From: Macrostomum hystrix
Taxonomy: Eukaryota > Platyhelminthes > Macrostomidae
Reading direction: 5' to 3'
Assembly: GCA_950097015.1 (NCBI GenBank)
Contig: CATNEN010000038.1
Coordinates: 12,456,001-12,520,000 of the forward strand
Length of the DNA: 64,000 nucleotides
Shown here: positions 61,401 to 64,000 of the stretch, in pieces
How positions within the stretch are numbered: the first letter of the stretch is position 1
Layout of the letters: every line of letters begins with the position of its first letter
Notes under the pieces: generated by a model
The model's database searches: none
Told to the model about the DNA's origin: nothing
What the model saw: only the letters and a program-made list of their open reading frames with translations
Position numbers and translations under genes: made by a program

Positions 61401-64000
61401 AATAGTATTCAATAGGCTCAGCCGAGTTTTTATCGATTCATGAACATCATAAAGCCGCAAACGACTCCATTGACATACGCTGCAGTGGAGAGATGGCAGT
61501 CCAATAGGTGGAGTTGTCCGTTCTGTTCAGTGCACAAGACGTCACCCAGAACGCTTCCCCACTGTCATTGAAGTAGAATCCGCTCTCAGCCTTCAGGTGA
61601 ACTGCATCGTACAGTCTGCGAGGCTCGCTCGGATTGTTGGTGATTTCCCTGTCAATGCTCATGTTTGCTGGCAGCTCCAGAGCCGGACACTGGAGACCTG
61701 GTGTTCGAATTCGTTTTGCTTTTACCAGCCTGCTGTTTCTTTTGCCCAACTTCTGTAGGATTTACCGTTTCCTTTATCAAAGGTTCAGTGCGAGGACAAA
61801 AAGCAAAGCGAGAATGAAACTCACGTTCGCAGAGTTGAAAGCTGGTCCAATTCTTGTTGCTCTGGCATACAGTGCTGCTTGGACTCGCCGAAGGTAGTCG
61901 GTGTCCCAGCGGACACTGCAGACTCAGAGTGGTAAAAGTTACCGATGGACTTCTTGGGATTGGGTCCAGGATGAGTAGACCCGTGGATATGCTCTGATTG
62001 TGGAATGTTCTACTTGAGAAGTTGTACACTTTTGTGATGTACGAGGCGATCGGGACTTGTATCGGCTGGCACAGTCGGTCTATAAAACAAGTGAGAACTA
62101 TTTGTTAATGTAAGACGTCTGTAGTTCAAATCTCAACTGAAGGGAATATTTATAGTTTTCCCATGAAAGGATCAGCTAGGAAAGAAATTTGAATGGGTGT
62201 GGTGCCCATCGAAAATTAAACAAGCGGTTCGCAGACGGCATGCGTCGTGCATCTGTGCTGGCTGCGCATCTGGCCTAACTATTCTTGAAAGGCACAATGT
62301 TTGCTTCAAGCTTCAGTGCTTTAGTTAGTTCATTCTCACCTTTGCAGCCGCTGTGCCAAACATTCTGGTTCGTCCAAACACCCTCAGCAGTGCAAGTGGA
62401 TACTGTCTCAATGACTTCTGGTGACCCCTGAAACTCTTCAACGCTAGAGTTGCTGCAGCGAATGCTGAACCAGTCGGTGTATTTGTCATATGTCGTGGAT
62501 CCTCCAAATGAAATTTGCACTTTGGGCAATGACACCAGAGTGATGTAGCTCACGTTGCAACTGACACCTGAGTAACACAATAAAATAAAAGTTTCAACCA
62601 TAGTGACAGCACTGATTTGTCAACATGAATGTAGAAAGTTATATCTATGAACGTACGCAATACAGGAGAAATTTTAGTCCAATATGTCGTGTTGTCAGTG
62701 CGGTTCAATGCGCAGCAGGTCACCCAGGCTCTGCCTGCGCTGTCATTGAAGTAGAATCCGCGCTCAGCTTCAAGCTGCACAATGTCATAAAGTCTGCGCG
62801 GCTCGCTCACATTGTTAAGAAACTCGCGACTTATACTCATGTTTGCTGGGAGCTGCAGTTGTGGGCACTGGAACCCTAAAAGAAGCAAGTTTGGATTTAC
62901 AATGCATTCACGGTGTGAAAAAACAATATAAAACATGACGTGATAGGGCTGCAACTCACGTTCACAGAATTGAAATCTTGTCCAGCTCTTGTTTGTCTGG
63001 CAGACTGTCTGATTTGGACTCGATGCTGGCAGGTGGTGTCCCACAGGGCACAACAGATTGAGAGTAGTAAATGTCCTAGATGGAGATGCTGGGATCTCAT
63101 TCAGCAAAAGTAGACTCGTTCTAATGCTTTCATTTACGAAACTTCTGGTTGAGTAGTTAAGCACCATTGTGAAGTATGTCACATTAGGAACTTGCACTGG
63201 CTGGCAAATACGTGCTGAAAACACGTAAATTTAAAGGTTTCAAATCAAAATCAAAATCAAATCAAAATAATAAATGAATCACATGAAATCTGTTGGAGAT
63301 GGTATTGCAATTGGAGGTTATATTGTTAAATTTCGTGGCCTCATATTGTTACAAGGCTTCAATATGAGGAGGTTGTAGCATTGTGGTAAGAGCGTCGAAC
63401 TCGTGACTTGAAGTTCGGGGGTTCGATTCAAGACTCTACTAAAAATGTGTCTCCTTTAGCTGAACACTTAATCTCCTTTAGCATTGCTTAGTTGCTTGCT
63501 TAGCAAGACACTTGTAATTGAGTGTGGGTGCGCCGTCCCCCAGTCCATAGACTAAACAGCCATCCGCAGCATTCAGATGCGCAGTGCAATAGCTGCGGCT
63601 GTGCTGCCGGACGCAAATCTGTCCCAATTGGGAAGGTTTAATCAATTATTATCAATTAAATTTCCATAGAAACTACAAAAGCCCTACATGTAACTTTCCT
63701 TTAGAGAGGGGTCGGTGGTAGAGTAGTTAACGCGTTTGCCTCTCGCACCAATGTCCCTAAGTTCGACAAGCTCCCAAGAGGAGAGAAAGCTTGAGGGCTT
63801 GTCTTGCAATTTACGCCCTTGAGTGCCAACCTCCAAGGCACAGTGAAATGCACACTGCCTGACGATGAGAAAGTCAGTGCAGATGTACACACCTATGTGA
63901 GCGTGTGCCTGCGTACGGTATCTGTGTGCGTGTGTGATTATGAGTCAGTGAAATGCAGAACTGCCTGCTCGCTGGCTGCGGGTCTGCGTCACCAATTGAT
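52266..64000 (-). CDS. Gene X: tandem A-B-C sushi-type triads, 5' end outside the window
   Basis: At least 26 exons from 63214 down to 52266: seven A-B-C triads, then A-B-C-A-B. All exons are phase 1-1; lengths cluster at 255 (A), 219 (B) and 228 (C). Introns are mostly about 70-300 nt except where SINEs are present. The protein is extracellular by composition (paired cysteines, many N-x-S/T sites). No signal peptide is visible because the start lies beyond 64000. The last five exons match those of gene Y in order. One A exon (59143-59398) has a frameshift. The 3' end is unresolved. Confidence 0.7.
53400..53692 (+). mobile_element. SINE family S2, near full length
   Basis: GCATTTGCCTCTCGCACCTA, GGTCCCTGAGCTCGATACC, GCAATTTACGCCCTTGAGGG, GACGAGAAAGTCAGGGC and CTCGCTGGCTGGGGGTCTAG in order. 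Confidence 0.85.
53752..55365 (-). CDS. Gene X A8-B8-C8-A9 (55102-55365, 54433-54654, 54136-54342, 53752-54018)
   Basis: A8 (264 nt): KRCPALVDLRHYDAEL, LVCPRTHSLPDAAP, IHCQANRSWSGYQYC. B8 (222 nt): GLACPPPPMPNYARI, LFDSVFYEAVDGFFF, WWFSTCLFNESS. C8 (207 nt): NECVQELSSIPNISL, VRCKDSTSQVFLEAP, SVCQTDGQWSNFSQW, RRGCS. A9 (267 nt): RTCDLLPANEQRYTV, LSCPPQLRMSRGAP, ALCQPNGTWTPYRLCER. Each pairs with a gene Y exon in the same order. Confidence 0.82.
55445..55568 (-). mobile_element. SINE S2 fragment
   Basis: CATCGTCAGGCAGAGTTCAC, CAGCCCTCAAGGGCGTGAAT and GCACGACAAGCCTCAAAGCC match the middle of S2 in reverse. Confidence 0.65.
55586..56455 (-). CDS. Gene X triad 7 (A 56201-56455, B 55879-56097, C 55586-55804)
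   Basis: A: RLCKPLHVPNATYF, LQCPQGHQLPTSSP, VCHINKTWSNYSTCC, with a doubled final cysteine instead of C-E. B: INCPTLHLPANTSI, LNLTAENGFFFKATG, FWVTSCELNG. C (219 nt): ARCGRSLSELAALP, LRCANSSQQEFSGS, IECLANGSWSQEW, TSGCEG. Confidence 0.83.
56553..57418 (-). CDS. Gene X triad 6 (A 57164-57418, B 56868-57086, C 56553-56780)
   Basis: A: KCQPLFIPNATYVTQV, LGCPIGHQLKSSSS, VCLSNKTWSSFELCER. B: FSCPILQLPKNVSI, VHLKAEQGFYFND, FWLTVCALNESS. C: LSCNLSYSDLISLPKV, ISCSNTSTQEFILAP, SECRLDQQWTNHNVW, NGCQG. Confidence 0.85.
57490..58394 (-). CDS. Gene X triad 5 (A 58134-58394, B 57830-58051, C 57490-57717)
   Basis: A (261 nt, lacking any methionine): RLCQPLRVPNATYSTQ, ITCPAGLQLPPSSP, VCQTNKSWSSFQLCER. B (222 nt): IRCPQLQVPNKASI, VYLKAHDGFFFNIS, WMVTCTVNITHG. 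C: ACNMSYSDILSLPN, ISCSNTSTEEFVLAP, SVCSLDRVWTNRNVW, AGCKG. Confidence 0.83.
58499..59398 (-). CDS. Gene X triad 4 (A 59143-59398 frameshifted, B 58800-59018, C 58499-58726)
   Basis: The A exon is 256 nt, not 255. The acceptor frame (TCPPLRIPNATYITQF) runs into a stop, while the downstream part (LRCPIGYQLPDSSP, HCLGNKSWSTFQLCER) is in another frame; the extra base lies at an A/T homopolymer near 59340-59344. B: TQCPQLNLPSNVSL, VYLQAEKGFYFQES, WSISCAVNTAD. C: IQCSMNRSELLSIPKL, VTCSDSRTQEFVLSP, STCSLNRSWTNLNLW, QGCQG. B and C are intact. Confidence 0.82.
59640..59870 (-). mobile_element. SINE S1 copy with an internal inverted repeat
   Basis: Minus-strand head with GGGGGTTCGATTCTTCACTC and a body with AGTCCATGGACTGGAGC on the plus strand. 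At 59669-59681 and 59695-59707 the body carries a perfect 13-bp inverted repeat (AGCCGCTGCTATT), making a potential hairpin. Confidence 0.75.
59912..60962 (-). CDS. Gene X triad 3 (A 60708-60962, B 60397-60615, C 59912-60139)
   Basis: A: RLCQPLSVPNITYYTV, LGCSAGHRMPDKSP, MCQTNKTWTSFMFCER. B: LKCPTLELPANTSI, VHLKAERGFYFSVSG, WMTACALNTSIN. C: ACNMSISQVALLPKI, ITCSNSVTEEFVQSP, SICTAEGVWTNQTVW, KGCQG. Confidence 0.86.
61144..62079 (-). CDS. Gene X triad 2 (A 61825-62079, B 61479-61697, C 61144-61371)
   Basis: A: RLCQPIQVPIASYITK, LQCPLGHRLPSASP, VCQSNKNWTSFQLCER. B: LQCPALELPANMSI, VHLKAESGFYFNDS, FWVTSCALNRTD. C: VQCNLAYSVLMALPKV, ISCTNSSTEEFVGSP, STCTAAGVWTNQNVW, GGCRG. Confidence 0.88.
62340..63214 (-). 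CDS. Gene X triad 1 (A 62960-63214, B 62657-62875, C 62340-62567)
   Basis: A: RICQPVQVPNVTYFTM, LLCPVGHHLPASSP, VCQTNKSWTRFQFCER. B: FQCPQLQLPANMSI, VQLEAERGFYFNDS, AWVTCCALNRTD, with one extra cysteine beside the usual one. C: VSCNVSYITLVSLPKV, IRCSNSSVEEFQGSP, STCTAEGVWTNQNVW, SGCKG. The first triad in view; the gene continues past the right edge. Confidence 0.88.
63368..63625 (+). mobile_element. SINE S1, full-length-looking copy
   Basis: Plus-strand head with GAGGAGGTTGTAGCATTGTG and GGGGGTTCGATTCAAGACTC, then the body with CAGTCCATAGACTAAACAGC and AGTGCAATAGCTGCGGCTGT. Confidence 0.8.
63704..64000 (+). mobile_element. SINE family S2, runs off the window
   Basis: Head GGTCGGTGGTAGAGTAGTTA, then CGCGTTTGCCTCTCGCACCA, GCAATTTACGCCCTTGAGTG, GACGATGAGAAAGTCAGTGC and CTCGCTGGCTGCGGGTCTG. 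The best-preserved S2 head in the window, tRNA-like in its A-box region. Confidence 0.85.

Noticed and set aside
63368-63445. Functional tRNA gene
   Set aside because: A and B boxes are present, but the acceptor stem does not pair and the same head is attached to a repeated SINE body many times in the window.

Overview
The window is eukaryotic and animal. Genes are broken into many short exons with GT-AG introns. There are secreted and extracellular modules (sushi/CCP, C-type lectin, WSC, discoidin-like, possibly CUB), a mitotic cyclin B, tRNA-derived SINEs, a non-LTR retrotransposon, cut-and-paste element remnants and many minisatellites. A lophotrochozoan or flatworm-like invertebrate fits, but the species cannot be fixed from the sequence.

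Layout, left to right. All protein genes except the retrotransposon lie on the minus strand. (1) 505-1932: a two-exon secreted cysteine-rich protein with a hydrophobic C-terminal tail. (2) 3287-5742: a five-exon cyclin B with destruction box and both cyclin folds, with a 30-bp minisatellite in its third intron. (3) 7914-8226: two small exons of a possible CUB-like C-terminal domain. (4) 9306-47491: a giant modular gene (gene Y) of about 48 exons. It starts with a signal peptide at 47491. It runs through long sushi modules, then alternating WSC, C-type lectin, small two-cysteine and discoidin-like modules, and ends in a run of A-B-C sushi-type triads. (5) 48.8-50.96 kb: a GC-rich block of unknown origin, probably an insertion. 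(6) 52266-63214 and beyond: gene X, whose 5' end lies outside the window. It is seven complete A-B-C triads plus A-B-C-A-B, and its last five exons match the last five of gene Y in type and order.

Almost every exon in X and Y begins and ends in phase 1, so exons or triads can be duplicated without breaking the frame. The A and C exons have the four-cysteine plus tryptophan sushi pattern. The B exons look like sushi domains that have lost cysteines 2 and 4 and kept 1 and 3, consistently across 15 copies.

Mobile DNA sits mainly in the introns. A decayed APE/RT/RNase H LINE (33.4-39.2 kb) separates the two halves of one C-type lectin domain. An 826-bp inverted-repeat element carries a remnant IS630/Tc1-type transposase. 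There are three copies of a foldback/MITE-like family and two tRNA-like SINE families. The 3' ends of X and Y are not resolved, and their function (adhesion, glycan binding or immune recognition) is inference from domain content only.
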